A DNA stretch of 64,000 nt, taken from positions 1,574,363 to 1,638,362 of the forward strand of contig JAYKAV010003099.1 of assembly GCA_035582835.1 (NCBI GenBank). Reading direction: 5' to 3'. The DNA comes from Phoebastria nigripes. Lineage: Eukaryota; Chordata; Aves; Procellariiformes; Diomedeidae. The translations under genes and the position numbers were made by a program. The notes beneath the pieces were generated by a model, which saw only the letters and a program-made list of their open reading frames with translations, was not told the DNA's origin and did not search any database. Positions 1-11,716 of this stretch are shown piece by piece; positions within the stretch are counted from its first letter, which is position 1, and every line of letters starts with the position of its first letter.

Positions 1-3000
1 TGTAAGCACCGATGCGTTTATAAGTCACTATTACTATGGGAGTGATGCTGCTCCCATGGTGTGGCCAGCTGTCGTGGTTTTACTGTGAATCTTGTGATGT
101 TTTCCCCAAGCCTCAGCTCTCTGAACTTAGCAGTTCTTTGGCAGTCTCCATCATTATTTAAGGAAGAAAGAAACATTCTTATGTTAATGGTTGCTGAGGG
201 AAAGGCTAGAGAATATGAACTAAGGCTTGGAGAGTAAACCAGCAAGAGAAATGCAAAATATACTTGGATTTTTTCAGTACGGATCTTTTGAAGGTCTGGC
301 CTTCTGAACAGTGAGGTTGGCACGAGGACTTTTGCCTCTGCCAGCATCTCCAGGAGGAAGATGCTGATGGTCGTTACTGAGGGAGCCTTGTGAGAGCCTG
401 GAGAGCTGGGGCATGCAGAGGGCTGGGACGGGCTTTCACAGGCAGGTTAAAGTATTGCCAGTTTTTCTCATAGCATTGCCGTGGAGGAAAACCTTCTGGA
501 TTTTGTACAGTTCTTGGATGCTGTGGCGATAGGTGCTGTGTAAGAACAGAGAAATCGGAAAGATGGATAAACAGTAGGAAGATCCAGCAGGCAGACAGCT
601 AGCTCACCCATAGGAAGAACAGGGATAAACTGAGGAAGCCGTCTGACAAATAGATGGGACAGGAAAGGCAGGTCAGGTCTGTGTTTGCACTTCGGTTTCA
701 TGTCTTTTTTTATGATAATGGTGTTGAGGGCCTTTGTTTAAACCGAGCTGGAGAGAAGCACTAAAATGTGCAGGTCACACTTGCGCACTTAAATGCCATC
801 AGAAAGGGCTCGAAACACTTCATTTGAACTGATGGATTTGTTTATCGGTTTCCAAATGAACATGAAGTACAAATAGGAGAGCAGGAGACCCCTGACATCC
901 CTCCGAGTGCGGCAAGAGCTGCAGCACAAGACTGCTCAGAGAAGTAGGTGCCAGGAGCAGGGGCTGAAGCGGTAGCAAGAACAGAGCAGTGCGGAGAAGG
1001 TCAGGCTGCATCAGGAGGGCAGGTTGGCTGTGAGGTGAGCAGGTTTTTATCTTCTAAAAATAGGGTGGAAATGAGCATCACTTTTTCAAGATACACATTT
1101 CTGATACACAAGTGCCTTTGGCTGTAACAGCTGTGTAATTTAGGAGACTGAGTTTAAAATATGAAGCTTTATAAAGAACGTACAAGTAGGCACACGTTCT
1201 GTTCAGCTCTTATTTGGTCTCTGAGCCTTTCGGACATGTTATTTTCAAGGTTTCTTTGTGAGCTGAAGGGGAAGAAAGTCATCTTTGTGTCAGCACTGAG
1301 ATTTTTATGCGTTTCTGCAACTCCATGAGCTGGGGCTCTAAGAGCAGCATATCGTGTCAGGAGGCTTGGGGCACCCTCTGCTCAAGTGCTTTGTGCTCAC
1401 TGGGACAGTAACACCAATCGGGACGGGTTTTCTTACGGTTTTCTTTTGTTTGTCCCTGTTCCGAGTGCAGTGTCTGTTGTTTGGGAGCGTTTCGCTGCCC
1501 AGCAGCTGCCAGGAGCCAACAGGCTCTTTCCATTGAGCACTGCCCGAGAGGCGTTTCCAGGGCTGGGGGCTGACTCACTCGCTTTGCCGAGGTCCCGGCA
1601 TTGCCCATCTTCTGTGTTTGAAAATCCTCCCTTTGTCCCGTTGTTGCTCAGCCCCGTGCGAGCCCCTCGGTGGTGCCAACACGATGCCGCCCGGAGCAGG
1701 CCTGCCAAGGCTGGGGTCGCTGCCTGTGCAGGGCTGCGCTCTGGCCATGCGGGGCCTGACGGCTCCTCCAGTGCTCCACCCCTATGGCTAGAAAGCACCA
1801 GGCATGTTGGGTGTCTGGATGGGGATACTCCCCCCAAGGGTTTACAGAGTATAGATTATATGTATAGGTTCTGGACTGGGACCCCCCGCCGCCAGCTTGT
1901 GCCAGCCCCCTCCCAGCAGACTGAGCCCAGGCTGGCTCCGCCCTGCTCTGCGTGATAAGAACCAGACCCCATGAGTGTTTTCCTCACGTGTGCTGTGACG
2001 CAGGTCCTGCAGCTCGTGACAGCCAGAGCGTCTGCAGGGCTCACCTCGGCAGCGCCTCTACTTGAGCTGGCCCAAAAAGGCTGGGCTTCTGGGGGGCCTG
2101 GGAATGATGTGCCCTCAGGTGAGTGGCTTAGCCAGGCCTGGGCTTTGCCAATTAACCACCTGTAATTATACCCGGTCCTTGGGACCATGCAGCGTGCCTG
2201 TCACCAAGCCACACAAGCGCTCAGGGACTCTGCGCTCACCTGCAATTGCCGGTGTCTGCCCAGCCCCGTGCCCCGAGCGAGGTGCGGGTTGGCCCTTCAG
2301 CAGCGGTGCCTCTTGGCTCGAGGTGGAAACCGGAGTGGAAGCAGCAGCGGAAGCTGCCTGTAGTTGTGCTGGGAACAACAGTGATCGCTCATGGGCAGCG
2401 GTTAATGTCTGGGCACTGGATCTTCTGGGCTGAGGTGGCATCTTTGGTGTCCTCCAGGAGCTGGCCGAAGTGCAGTAAATAGTAGGGAGCCCCTCGTGGG
2501 TCCAGCAGCGGGAGATGTGTATGTGAGGTTCTGCTCTTTACCCTGCCAAGGCACCTACTTTCCCCGTGTGCTGCCTGATGGGTTTGCGTGTGCGTGGCAG
2601 GCTTGTTGCGGGAGGCATGCTCTGGAGTGTACCGTACTGTCTTCACAGCCCAGCCCCGTAAATTGGATGTGTTCATTTAAGAAGTTTGTTGGCCAGGGAA
2701 TGTGCTGGAGGCAGCGTGCACAGCCCTTGGGGGAACTACGCTCCAGCTGGAAATGGAAACTGCAGCTCTGCTGAACCACAGCTTTTCTGCTTCCCATAGG
2801 GAAGGCAGGGCAGAGGGTCCCGCTGAAGGCGTTGCCTGCTGGGCCGGGAGCCGTGCGTGGGCAGGCTCCTCGCAGCTGGTCCTGCTCACCCTTCGTGCAG
2901 GGCAACTGCGGGGATGCAGCCTAAGGCCTTTTTGGGAAGCGGGTACCGAGGGCTGTGCTATAGCACTGGCCTTCAGAAGAGGGAGCAAGCGGTTGTGAGA

Positions 3001-3321
3001 TGGGGCAGTGGGTTTTGCTCCCCATAACACTTGTTGCTTTGATGGTAGGTTTCTGCTCACTTGTGTTGCCGGCACTGGGATTGCTCCTGCTCCCCCACGC
3101 AGGGTGGAAGGAGATGTCGATGGTCACGCGAGAAGCCAGCATGCTGTATGGCAAGCCCCTGTCCCTCAGTGGGGGGGTGTAAGGCTCGGCTGCAGCCCGG
3201 TGGTTGAACAGCAGTTTGGTGATGAGAAGGATTTGGGCTTTGTGCAGACAGCAGAGCTGCAGCTCAGACATGAGTAGGCAGAGCAGTGACCCTGGTGTGT
3301 GTTCCTCTTCCCCACTCACAG
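1..3321 (+). other. GPSM1: GPSM1 intron (sequence upstream of the penultimate coding exon)
   Basis: No coding exon could be supported in this stretch on either strand. The first GoLoco motif of GPSM1 should lie in the exon just upstream, but I could not find its signature (FFDLL followed by a DDQR core) here, so that exon probably lies left of the window. Open frames around 1386-1955 and 2062-2433 are GC-driven and resemble nothing I know. No diagnostic repeat was recognised. I infer that this is one large intron, or the 3' part of one, ending at the acceptor at 3320-3321. Confidence 0.6.
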
Positions 3322-4181
3322 CACAGTCCTCCTTAATGGCGTCTCCGCAGACGGAGGAATTCTTCGATCTCATCGCCAGCTCCCAGAGCAGACGGCTGGA
3401 TGACCAGCGTGCCAATGTGGGCAACCTGCCAGGCCTCCGGATTACACACAACAACCTGGGGCACCTGCGTGTGGAGGGGGAGGCCCAGGAGCCCGGGGAT
3501 GAGTTCTTCAACATGCTCATGAAGTGTCAGGTACCAGCAGGGCTGAGTGGGCTGCTGAGCCGGAGGGGGGACGCTAGCTTCTCCCACAAAGGCAAACACC
3601 ATCCCCTGATCCCACCTGCCCTGCTGGGAGGGGCTGTGGCCAGCAGCTGCCCACCCGCAGCCCTGTGCACCCAGGCAGGTACTTGTCTTTGCCTCCAGGT
3701 CCTTCTTTTTACCCTGTACTGAGGGCTGCGCTTTGTCACCGCTCTACAAGCACCAGGGTGTCTGGAGAACCCACCTTCCACGCAGTGCCTACAGTCCTGG
3801 GCTGGGTCACTGCTCTTCCCTTATGCCGGAGCCCGCAGCCGGGTGCAGCACTGCTGGTCCCGCTGCCCTGCACCCCCGGATGGGGAGCGCGTGCTCTGGA
3901 CACCTCTTGGGCACTGCTTCCAGCCCTGTACTTCCATGACAGGACTGTCTTGTCAGTACTCAGTCCTAAAGCCTGTTCTCCTCCCCGTGCAGTCCTCCAG
4001 GATAGATGACCAGCGCTGTGCACCACCAGACTCCATCCCCCGTGGCCCCACCATGCCGGACGAAGACTTCTTCAGCCTCATCCAGCGTGTCCAGGCCAAA
4101 CGCATGGATGAGCAGCGGGTAGATTTGGCCTCAGCCCAGGAGGAGGCAGGAGAGGAGCAGCAGAGGCCTGGTTCCAGCTAA
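3322..4181 (+). CDS. GPSM1: G-protein-signalling modulator 1 (AGS3), last two coding exons
   Basis: Exons 3322-3530 and 3993-4181 (stop TAA) give the C-terminal 132 residues. Three GoLoco (G-protein regulatory) motifs are visible: EEFFDLIASSQSRRLDDQR, then DEFFNMLMKCQ joined across the intron to SSRIDDQR, then EDFFSLIQRVQAKRMDEQR. Each has the acidic/FF start and the D(D/E)QR end whose arginine reaches the nucleotide of G-alpha-i. In this family they bind GDP-bound G-alpha-i/o and act as guanine-nucleotide dissociation inhibitors, working with the N-terminal TPR repeats in spindle orientation and receptor-independent G-protein signalling. The TPR part and first GoLoco lie outside the window. 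I place the first exon's start at 3322, after ccactcacag, not at the internal cag at 3348-3350. The extra residues (AQSSLMASPQ) match human GPSM1 as I remember it (AQPSMTASPQ). Confidence 0.95.
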
Positions 4182-6240
4182 GAACTGGGGTTTGGTTTGG
4201 GGGGGGTGTTTTGGTTTCATTTTGTTTTTTAAAAAGAAAAAAAGCGTAGGTGGTTCTAAACCTGATCGCTCCTGCGCTACCACAGACTTCTCCCAGGAAC
4301 TGCCCCAGGGACGCGGGGAGCCGCACCTCCGTCGCCTTGCGGAGGCAGTGTTACAGGAAGGCCCGCAGATGGGGGACGGTTTTTAAACAAGGGGTTTTTT
4401 AGGACACACGGCCACTGTAACACTGGGCNCAGTATGAGGGAAGAAGACTTTAGCAGCCCCTTTGCTTATCACCTAAAAATCCAGGAACTTGTGCTGTCAG
4501 CCAAAGGAGGAGCCCAGAGAAGGTAGTTAACTCCAGCCTTGACATCTTTCATTTCCACAACACTTTTAATTTAATGTGGGAAGGGAAAAGCACCTTTTCC
4601 ATTTTGAAGTCCTCCTGTCTTGCCTGCATCACGAGGTGACACAAATTGCTCTGGATCCTTCCCTGGAATGTCTTGCTCAGCTTTGTTCTTTCTACAGGAG
4701 GAAATGAGCCCAAGTCAGAGGCTACACCAGTCCTTTTAAACCTCACCCCTGCCCCAGCTGCAGTCACAGTCCCACACACCTTAAAGTTTATTTTAGCTTT
4801 GCTGAGGACTCTGCAGTGAGCCCTGTGACACCCCCTCTGCTTCCCCAGCCGCAGTCCTGTGCAGAGCTGTACCGGGACCTCCTGAGGAGGAGCAAAGCCT
4901 TGCCCGCCCTGAGCTTTAGTGGGATTTGGTTACCTCTAGAGAAGAGCTGTGCAGCAGAGCCCAGCTTCAGCCCTGGGACAAAGCCTGAAAGGCAACCNCC
5001 AGCTGTGCAGCCCAAACTGCAGGCCCAAGACAGGGGCCTGTGCCTCAGAAGGGAGGAAGGAAGTCTCTCTGCCCATCTGTTCAGCATGAAGCAAACTTGG
5101 GCAACTCATTGCTTCTGGTGCCACTGAGCCAGAAGTCTCATGCAGGATTGTCCTGTGCACAGGTGAGTGTGCCTGAGGCAGAAGCCTGCATTCGGCAATG
5201 ACCTGCTTCAAGAGCCAGCAAAGTTTTCTGGCCACGGCTTGTTGGGAGAGCAAGCAGAACCATCCCCTCCTCCCTTTTGTGTCCAACAGCAGTCAGGGAT
5301 AATAGCCCTTCCCTCCCCTTGTTTCTCCCAAAACCACTGCTGAGCTTCTCCCTGTCCCTGCAGGCCCCAGCAGAGCTGTTTTGCCCAATCTGTCTCCAAT
5401 AAATGGAACCTTGCGAGAGCTCCAGACTGGAGTGTTGGCTGGGAAGTCAGCTCCACCCCACACACAAGTGCAAGGGTCTACATTTACTTTCATTCCTTGC
5501 CCTTTTGGAACAGCTGGAAAAGCAAGCCCAGGGAGGAGGGGAGCAGGGATCTAACTTTGGGAGGTGGAGTATTTTTTCTTTGCTTGACCAGAAACTCCAG
5601 TAATGAGTTCTGCCAAAGCAGCTATGTTCCTATAGAGAACAAATCAGCACTTTCTATTTGAAATGCATTTGATGGAAACATTTCCAACCAGCAGTAAGAT
5701 TTTTAGACCAGTGATGCTGCTCATCAGGCATTTAACCTGCCTGCACTGACCATGTGGAGGGGTAGCTACATTTTACCTGCTACCAGGGAGCACTCACCTG
5801 CTACACTGCTGCACGGACTGCTTGGCCGAGGCTCGGCCTCCTTCCTGGGGCTGGTCAGAGCTCTGGAGAAGGGATAGGAGGACCTGCCCAGCCACCTACA
5901 TACTGACCCAGCTTGCATTTGTAAAGAGGAGGAAAACATTGAAGATGAAGATGACTTGACCAGCTGCAGGCTCGGGCCTGTGCAGCTCTCAGCCAGGTGG
6001 TGAACTGGAATCTGACCGTTAAGCTTTCAGAGGTTTTAATTATTTGCCATATACTTGAATGTATGAGCTTATTTATTTTTTACATGTGCATTTGCTAATG
6101 TCATTTTAATGGGGAATTTCCAACCCACAGGTACTTTTTTTTTCTAAAAAATAATCTGCCAAATGAATTAATATATTAGAAATGAATACAGCTCAAGGGG
6201 AGGGGGGGGTTGTGCTTAATAAATATTTGTGTCTAAGCTT
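4182..6240 (+). other. GPSM1: GPSM1 3' untranslated region
   Basis: About 2 kb follows the stop codon without any supported exon. It is GC-rich at first (4260-5600) and becomes AT-rich near 6050-6240. Two AATAAA hexamers occur at 5398-5403 and 6218-6223. The second sits in the AT-rich end with GT-rich sequence just downstream, so it is the likelier main end. The extent is inferred, since no transcript evidence is available. Confidence 0.6.
6218..6223 (+). terminator. GPSM1: Probable GPSM1 poly(A) signal (AATAAA)
   Basis: A canonical hexamer about 2.04 kb after the GPSM1 stop, followed at once by atttgtgtct, a GT-rich downstream element. An earlier AATAAA at 5398-5403 could give a shorter mRNA. 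Confidence 0.6.
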
Positions 6241-9200
6241 CAGTGACAAAAATTCATTTCCATTATTTCTTGGCCAGCCTGCCTGCTTTGCTGACAACAG
6301 AGCTAATGCTGGCCCTGTGGAATGGGGTCGGGGGTAGGTGGTAGTCTCTTGTGGCAGACACCACTATGTGTAAGTGTTAAGAAAAGGGTGTATGTACCCA
6401 CCTACACATCCCTTTTATATTAAGAGCACACAGGTCTCAGGCAGCAGCCACTATCCCCAGCTCTGCCTGCCTTAAATGCACAGCATCTATCTGACTGCGT
6501 GGCTGGGGAGGGAGACACAAAGCCCTGAGCATTCCCTGCCCAGGGCAACAGCCCAAGCCCAGAAGTTACCAGGGCGACAGGGCAGACAAGCCCTGCAGTG
6601 GCCGAGAAAAGACCGGCTTTTCTCAGTCAGCTTGAGCCCTCCTCTAGGAACGTGGCCGAGCCTTTCCTTTCAGGCCCTGCCTGGGGGCTCCGGCTCTGCC
6701 CTGTCTCGGTGCCTTCTCGGCGCCTGGCCCAAAAGCTGTCTTGTTTCCCTGGCGGCAGCTACCAGAGGAAAAGGGCAGTGAGTGCTGCGCAAAGCCCTGG
6801 CATCAACCCTTAGTAAAGATACTCACAAAGCAGTGGGCAGCAGCACTAGTTCCAATGCAGCAGGCATGAGCAGGCCATTAGACTTCGCTAGAAAGCGGGC
6901 CTGAGAGCAGCAGATTTTGGATCCTGAGCCCTGTGAGGATAAAGCCAAGTCACAGCTGGTCTTCCCACGCCTGGCTAACTTGTGCTGGCCACTGCCAGTC
7001 CTGATCAAAGATTAATGAAGAGCCACCAGCTCGTTCTCATCAGGCATTCTCACGCCTCTCGGTGCCTGGACACAAGAAGCTCTGTGCTAGAAGTCTCTGT
7101 GTGTGACTTGGGGACAGAACCATGCCCCCAGGTACGCAAAGGATAGCAGCTTAGATTCCCAGGAACAGGTGAAATCCCTGTGAGTGAGCAAGTGATGGGG
7201 GTCTCACCTGCCATGTCTCTCTGTCCTTAGCAGCTGGGGAAGGGAGCACATGCTCTCCAGTAAATGTTCTCTCTCACAGAGCACCTACAAAACAGAAAGA
7301 TAGCCCCTGTGAGCAGGAGGCAATGGCTACAACTGAATCGCCGGAGCAGCTCACAGCCTGCAATGGTTGCTGCTCTGCTGTACCCTGCAGTAGCAGAGAC
7401 AGCAGTGCACCAGTGTCCAGCACCAGCCCTTCCCTCTCCCACTCTGCCAAGCCACCCAGGCCAGCAGAGCTTGGTCCCATGTAGGGAACAGCTCTCCGAG
7501 GCTGACACCCGCCGGATAGACGTGGGATTGCCAGGGCCTGTGCAGCACTAACGTGGACCGACTCACTGTTCAGCTTTGGATTGTGGAACGCTGCTGCAGC
7601 AGCTGTAAAGTGCGAGTTACTATAGCGCAGGGTGCTGTCCCCAGTGCAGGTCTGGAGGTGAAGAGAAACTCTAAAAAACCCAGCAGAAACACAAGATACT
7701 GATCTCTCCTACTCAGCTGTACACATGCCCTGAGAGGCACTTGTGAGACAGGGCTGATGTCAGACCTGTGGGGATTTTTGTATTGCTCATCGACCAAGTC
7801 ACGTCAGGGCTGAGACTCCGCACTTACCTCACCCCTCCCCAGAGCCTCGTGTTGTTACCGCTCCAGCCACCGTTGATCTTCATCTGGCTGGGAAGGCTCT
7901 CCGCCTGCAGGAAGGGATATGCTGGCCCAGAGCACCCAGGCACTGTAAATTTCAGTCTGGAGCTGGACAGCTTTTGACAGCTCTCCATAGCAATCTCCTG
8001 GGACCCCACTAGGCCAGGACACAGCCATGGGCTAAGTTAACTCCTGCACAGCTTTGCAGTAAGGCAGGGCCATCCCTGCACTGAATATCCCAGCCCAGGG
8101 TCACAGCATAGACACATGCACGCAGGATTTTGAGTGGAGGGCTTGCTTACAGTCGCCATGCCTCTCTGCCTGCACTACAGTAGGACCTGGAGGCCCAGAA
8201 CCCACCTACGTTAGACCCTATGCAAGCAGCACAAATAAGCGGTGATTCATTTCCCAGCCCCCAGCGCCCCTCCTCACTGATGCTACAGGAAAAGAAACAT
8301 ACCTGCCCAGTCGCCACTTCAGTGAGGCAGGCAAATCCCCTGGAGAGGCTCCCAAGTGGCTCCTTGGTACAGCTGAGCCCTCCACAGCACACCCAAGCGT
8401 GGCGGGGTTTAGAACTGCCATCTCTGTGTAAGGCAGCAGGAGGCACAGTCCCACACAGCGTACGCAACACGTTCATGCACACTGGTAGCAAAAAGCAGTG
8501 GGGGGGTTATGCCTGGTAGCCCCAGCAAATGGTACCCCTCTGCACACTCAGCCTCCCTCTTGTTTGGGCCTGTGCAAAGGCCTTCCCTCAGCAAGTCCCG
8601 CCACCACTCGCTTCCCAGCTCCACAGGCCCCATCTCGACCACCTTTACCAAACACCACTGCCTTTTTGCTGAGTGTGGGCCAGAACACCCATAACCCCTA
8701 CAGCTAACAGACGCAACCCATCAGAGTCCCACACCAGCCGGATTAACTCTGGAATTTGGCTGCACGACAAAAGGAGGATTTGCTCAAAGAGGCAAAGTAT
8801 TTGCCATTTTGCAGAAAAGCTCCCATGGGACAGGATTCAGGAACAGGATCCATCCCGTACCAGCCACAGTGGAATGCTTCAAGGAACGTGCAAACGGCTT
8901 TATGTTTGCCACCCACCCTGTGAATGCTACTTTGCCCTGCCTTGAAATCGCCACCCCTCCTCTGTGCCGCAAAGACTCACCCCAGTTGGCTGCACCTTCA
9001 GTTGCTCTCCTCTGCTCTGCTGCACCAGGCCTTCACATCGCTTTTTGCCCATCTTGACACATCTCCAAGTTCAGGAGAAAGGCTGCTTCTCTTCTTCCTG
9101 CTCCCTCGTCTTTGGCTAAAGCAAGGTCTGCTGGGCTCCTCCTAGACAAAGCGTGCTCACCTCTGTCCTCTTTCAAGAACAGACACACTTCCCTGTGACA

Positions 9201-10261
9201 CAACATTTTTCAGAAAAACCTGCTTCAAAAGGGAGCACAAAATTCCTTTTTCACCTGCAATCTATTAGCAGCAAAACCTTCTGTATTATATGCAAATTCC
9301 CTCACATAACTGCAACCCTCTCCCCTTCCAGCTGAAAGCCCCGGGATGTTTTGTCATGAGAAGCACCGATTTCCTGCACTGTTGCATACTGCAGCCTCAG
9401 TGCTTGGTGCTGTACGCCACACACACCCTGCCTGCTGCAGACCTTTCACAGGCAACCGTGAGCAGCCAGCTCTCTGCGCTCCACACCAGTGCCTCACCCT
9501 GAAGATTTGCCCACTCCCTATGATCTGCTGCCTGCCGTTCTGACCACGATGTTGGCCTGAACCCTCAGAGCAGCAGCAAAAAATACACACCACATCCATC
9601 CTCAGATCTGGGTGCTGCAGAGCCAGGCACGCTGTGCTGCCTCCAGAGCGCCTAGTGCCAGAGGACGCTGGACTGAGGAAACACTAAAATCTAGTAACAG
9701 CCAACATGGACAGACTTTGCTACAGTTTTTACTGTAACGCAGCAGAAACTAGCACCACCTTTCTGTAGCTGGGGCACAGTAACAGGTAAGAAAGGTAAGG
9801 AAAACAGTATAAAAAAGTCAGGTTGTAAATGAACTGTTTCCAAGGCAACAAGGATCCTGCAACTCTGTTCCACCCCATCAAAGGCATTACTGCAAATACA
9901 TGCCAGCAACTCACAACCCGGTGAGCACGCAGCAATGTTCCAAGATGTAAGACTCCTGTTTCTTAATTAATACATAGATCACTCTAGCATCTAATTGTCT
10001 CAGAGCACGCTGTATTTCACTAGAATCTGAACATGCACAAGCCAGCTGATGGATGAAGTTCCTGCCCCTCAACGCTGTTTCATCACTCTGAACTTACNTA
10101 CCAACAGGAAAACATGACTACTTTCCTGTCGCTCTGATCCATGCTTATAATGCAACATGTATAAAATGACTATGAATGCTTCAGATGAATGAAGTAAACT
10201 CATTAATACATGCAATGCTCTCACGGAATACGTGGCTGATTAAGGACCATGAGCACCTGGA

Positions 10262-10620
10262 CATGCTTGGCTGAAAGAACTGGGTTTGTTCAGCCCAGAG
10301 ACACAAAGGCTTAGAGGGATTTTACTGCTTTCTATAGCTCGCTAATGAGAGGGCGTAGAGAACAGAGAGACAGGTTCTCCTCAGAAGTGCTCGGTGTTTG
10401 GAAAGAAGGTAATGGGTGCAAGCTGAAACACAGGAAATTTCAGTTAGGTGTTGTTTTTTTTTCCACTATGGGATTGGTCAAATACCAGAACAGAGGTCCA
10501 AAGAGGTTGTGGGATCTCCATCCTCAGAGATATTCAAGACAAGACCCTGAGCATCCTCCTCTGAACATGGGGGTTGGACTAGAAACCTCCAGAGGTCTCT
10601 TCCAACCTGAATTATTCTTG
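10262..10620 (+). mobile_element. CR1 LINE, 5'-truncated 3' fragment
   Basis: The stretch runs from gctgaaagaactgggtttgt, through the CR1-typical block about summarising cag...ctgggatctccatcctc, to ggttggactagaaacctcc, agaggtctcttccaacctga and a final attattcttgg. This order is the 3' end of chicken-repeat-1 retrotransposons, in plus orientation. It is only about 360 bp, carries no open reading frame, and is diverged from the consensus as I recall it, so it is an old dead copy. CR1 elements truncate at the 5' end and lack a poly(A) tail, consistent with this copy. This is the best single indicator that the genome is avian or reptilian. Confidence 0.85.
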
Positions 10621-11255
10621 GATTGCAAGTTTAAAACCGTAAGAAAGCAGATACTTCACTATACTTCAGGCTAATGGACCTCAAGAGAAGTTAAACTTTC
10701 ATGCGGGCAGAGGAAGTAAGCCCTAACAAAGTGCAATATGATCACCTCACTGCCTGATTCATCACTGAGTGTTATATGCTGGTAAACACCTACATTTTTC
10801 ATTTATTAAATTATTATTTTTTCTTCTAACTGATCTTAACATGCAGCAGCAGCGTTAATAAGCACCTCAATATCTGTCAAGTAACTCTAAGACAACTTTC
10901 TAGGTGCTCTACTTATCTCCAACATGCTTCACAAGCATTAATTTTGCCTTCACGCCCATCCTCCCCCTCACCAACATGGAAGTTGCGTAACCCCAACACC
11001 GGGAAGCCGCTCGCCAACTCATCACCCCAAGTGGGATTCCCGAGCGCAGGGGCTGACGCTCTGACAGGGCGGCTCACGCCGTAACCCACAAATACAGAAG
11101 ACTTTCAGCCCTGATGCAAAGGGCACAGAAGCGAAACTCTGGAAGATGGCAAGGGAAAGAAAAAAGCAGCACGTGACTGCAGTAAGAGCTGGTGATCTGA
11201 CCCTCCTGCAGGGTCGTTTTGGCTTTGCAAACTCAGGCAGGGTCGGAGCACATCT

Positions 11256-11279
11256 GGTGATATCACACAGGTGATATCA
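11256..11279. repeat. Short direct repeat of a palindromic core (ggtgatatca x2)
   Basis: The 10-mer ggtgatatca occurs at 11256-11265 and again at 11270-11279, a 14-bp period. Each copy contains the palindrome tgatatca. It lies 340 bp beyond the DNLZ poly(A) signal in intergenic DNA. No known factor site is claimed. Confidence 0.5.
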
Positions 11280-11624
11280 ACTGCCTCTTCTGCTCAGCTG
11301 CTCTGCCATGGGATGCACCTCCAGCAGCTCTGCAAACAGCTGCTGCCATGCAACACCTGGGCCAGGCCAGGAGACATCGCTAAAGCCTCCAGCTACAGCT
11401 GCACCTCCCTAGGCCAAAGCACACAGACAAAGAATTACTGGCTCCCTTCTCAGCAGAGAACAAAGCAGGGCTCCTGCCACTGCTGAAGCACCGAGACCTG
11501 CCTAAAATTCAGCAAAACAAGTACCAGGAAAAATATCCATGCTCCATCTCTGAAAACATTTGCTTGATCAAAGGCAAAACTATGCAAGACAGAGGCACAC
11601 AACAGAGAAAGACCAATACCCGAG

Positions 11625-11630
11625 TTTATT
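11625..11630 (-). terminator. DNLZ: Probable DNLZ poly(A) signal
   Basis: On the minus strand this reads AATAAA, 87 bases after the DNLZ stop codon. No nearer canonical hexamer was seen, so the predicted 3' UTR is short. Confidence 0.65.
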
Positions 11631-11716
11631 TTAAACACAGAAATTTCCCANTGAAATCGGGGAATAAAGGTTAAGAGTCTCTCTTGCCATCAGCAGAACA
11701 ACACAAATCCCATTCG

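Larger units (their letters stand above)
6241..11600. other. GPSM1-DNLZ intergenic spacer
   Basis: About 5.4 kb between the GPSM1 poly(A) signal and the DNLZ 3' end. I looked for exons on both strands by frame plus splice signals and found none that resembles a known protein. The only recognised element is the CR1 fragment at 10262-10620. The longest open frames (for example 6476-6781 plus, 8147-8491 minus) are not bounded by convincing splice sites and look like chance in moderately GC-rich DNA. A non-coding RNA cannot be excluded. Confidence 0.5.

Noticed and set aside
1386..1955. 189-codon plus-strand ORF in the GPSM1 intron
   Set aside because: No similarity to any family I know. No GoLoco or TPR content and no flanking splice sites fitting the GPSM1 frame.
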